From an uncultured Mordavella sp. (lineage in GTDB: Bacteria > Bacillota > Clostridia > Lachnospirales > Lachnospiraceae): a DNA stretch of 13,343 bases. The notes beneath the pieces are model-generated. The model saw only the letters and a list, made by a program, of their open reading frames with translations, did not search any database and was not told where the DNA came from. The position numbers and the translations under genes were made by a program. The stretch covers positions 1 to 13,343 of the forward strand of contig CABPCP010000073.1 of NCBI GenBank assembly GCA_902406105.1. Reading direction: 5' to 3'. Shown here one piece after another: positions 12,690-13,343 of the stretch. Position 1 is the stretch's first letter. Each line of letters starts with the position of its first letter.

Positions 12690-13343
12690 ATGGACCGAGT
12701 AAAACAAGCTGTTCGATATTGGTGCGCGGATACAAGAAATGGGAGATGTATGGGCCGGAATGTGACTGCGGCTGTTTTAGACAGCGGGATCGCTCCTCAT
12801 CCGGATTTCAAGGGGAGGATCCTGGCGTTCAAAGATTTTGTGGGAGGAAGGAGGGTACTTTATGACGATAACGGACACGGCACTCATGTGGCGGGGATAC
12901 TGGCCGGAGACGGACGGATGTCCGGGGGGATCCTGGCGGGAATGGCGCCGGGGGCCAAACTGGTGATCCTTAAAGTTCTGGATCAGAAAGGGGAGGGAAA
13001 TATGAGGCAGATTCTGGAAGGGATCTGCTGGCTTATGCGAAATGGAAACCGATTTGGCATAAAAGTTGTCAATATTTCTGTCGGGGCCAGGGAGGGATTG
13101 AATGAAGAGAAAGAAAACTGGCTGGTGGAAGCTGTCGAGCGGCTGTGGGACGCGGAAATAGTAGTGGTGGTGTCCGCGGGAAATTACGGGCCGGAGCAAG
13201 GAACCATCGCCATACCCGGCAACAGCCGGAAAGTGATCACCGTGGGGGCATACGCAAAAACAGCAAGAGGACAAGAGTGTTCCGGGCGGGGGCCTACAAA
13301 AGCCTGCGTAGTCAAGCCGGATCTGGTGGCGCCGGGCTATCAG
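12690..13343 (+). CDS. Subtilisin-like serine protease (S8), no prodomain, 3' end off window
   Basis: A serine endopeptidase of the subtilase family; 218 residues are visible and the frame is open at the edge. The catalytic Asp is D31 in VLDSGIAPHPDF, the catalytic His is H63 in NGHGTHVAGI, and the oxyanion-hole Asn is N165 in VSAGNYGPEQGT. ITVGAYAK and PDLVAPG follow as usual just before the catalytic Ser motif (GTSMAAP-like), which lies beyond 13343. The domain begins within 30 residues of the start, with no signal peptide and no inhibitory prodomain, so it resembles intracellular subtilases (AprX/Isp group). AAAGGA with 6 nt spacing precedes ATG 12690. It is divergent from the J-protein, a chaperone-protease pairing that may hint at protein quality control. 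Confidence 0.9.
   Translation, partial: MDRVKQAVRYWCADTRNGRCMGRNVTAAVLDSGIAPHPDFKGRILAFKDFVGGRRVLYDDNGHGTHVAGILAGDGRMSGGILAGMAPGAKLVILKVLDQKGEGNMRQILEGICWLMRNGNRFGIKVVNISVGAREGLNEEKENWLVEAVERLWDAEIVVVVSAGNYGPEQGTIAIPGNSRKVITVGAYAKTARGQECSGRGPTKACVVKPDLVAPGYQ

Overview
The window looks like chromosomal DNA of a strictly anaerobic, low-to-mid GC Firmicute, most likely a Lachnospiraceae/Clostridia member. The grounds are strong AGGAGG-type ribosome binding sites, sigma-70-like promoters, an oxygen-sensitive ThiH (radical SAM) route to thiamine, a TPP riboswitch with a terminator, a Clostridia-type TruA paralogue and several small proteins without a recognisable domain. The family placement is an impression from protein resemblance, not a computed result.

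Layout. 1-612 is the 3' end of trpS (KMSKS present, N-terminus off the edge). 613-966 is a regulatory leader: a strong promoter (TTGACA-17-TATAGT), a TPP riboswitch, a first intrinsic terminator, then about 80 nt of unexplained leader ending in a second, larger terminator-like hairpin. 967-4451 is a tight operon thiS-thiF-thiG-thiH-tenI, all for the thiazole branch of thiamine biosynthesis. The last gene carries TenI (thiazole tautomerase) hallmarks rather than those of ThiE. 4454-6088 (-) is a YbiT-type ABC-F ATPase converging on the thi operon with a 2-nt gap.

6183-8545 (+) is a three-gene operon with its own promoter: a patatin-like phospholipase, YjbQ (linked to a secondary thiamine-phosphate synthase activity) and an HD-hydrolase/GNAT fusion. 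8592-9329 (-) is a TruA paralogue whose catalytic Asp is replaced by Glu; its last codons form one arm of its own terminator. 9521-10500 (+) is a translationally coupled pair, an unrecognised 168-aa protein and a YciA/ACOT-type hotdog thioesterase. 10590-11352 (-) is a pair of overlapping unrecognised genes. 11473-11616 (+) is a 47-aa basic protein ending inside a bidirectional terminator. 11646-11873 (-) is a Gly/Cys-rich hydrophobic small protein made of a 25-residue tandem duplication. 11948-12583 (-) is a type III J-domain protein. 12690-13343 (+) is the start of a prodomain-less subtilase, divergent from the J-protein and cut by the window edge.

How it fits together. The thi operon makes the thiazole phosphate from Tyr, deoxyxylulose phosphate and thiocarboxylated ThiS, and is switched off by TPP. 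No pyrimidine-branch gene (thiC, thiD) and no clear thiE lies here, so coupling of the two halves must come from elsewhere or partly from YjbQ. The rest is housekeeping or accessory. I see no phage, insertion sequence, CRISPR array, tRNA or rRNA. The most noteworthy signals are the second switch-like hairpin in the thi leader, the Asp-to-Glu TruA, the HD-GNAT fusion and the duplicated Cys-rich peptide.
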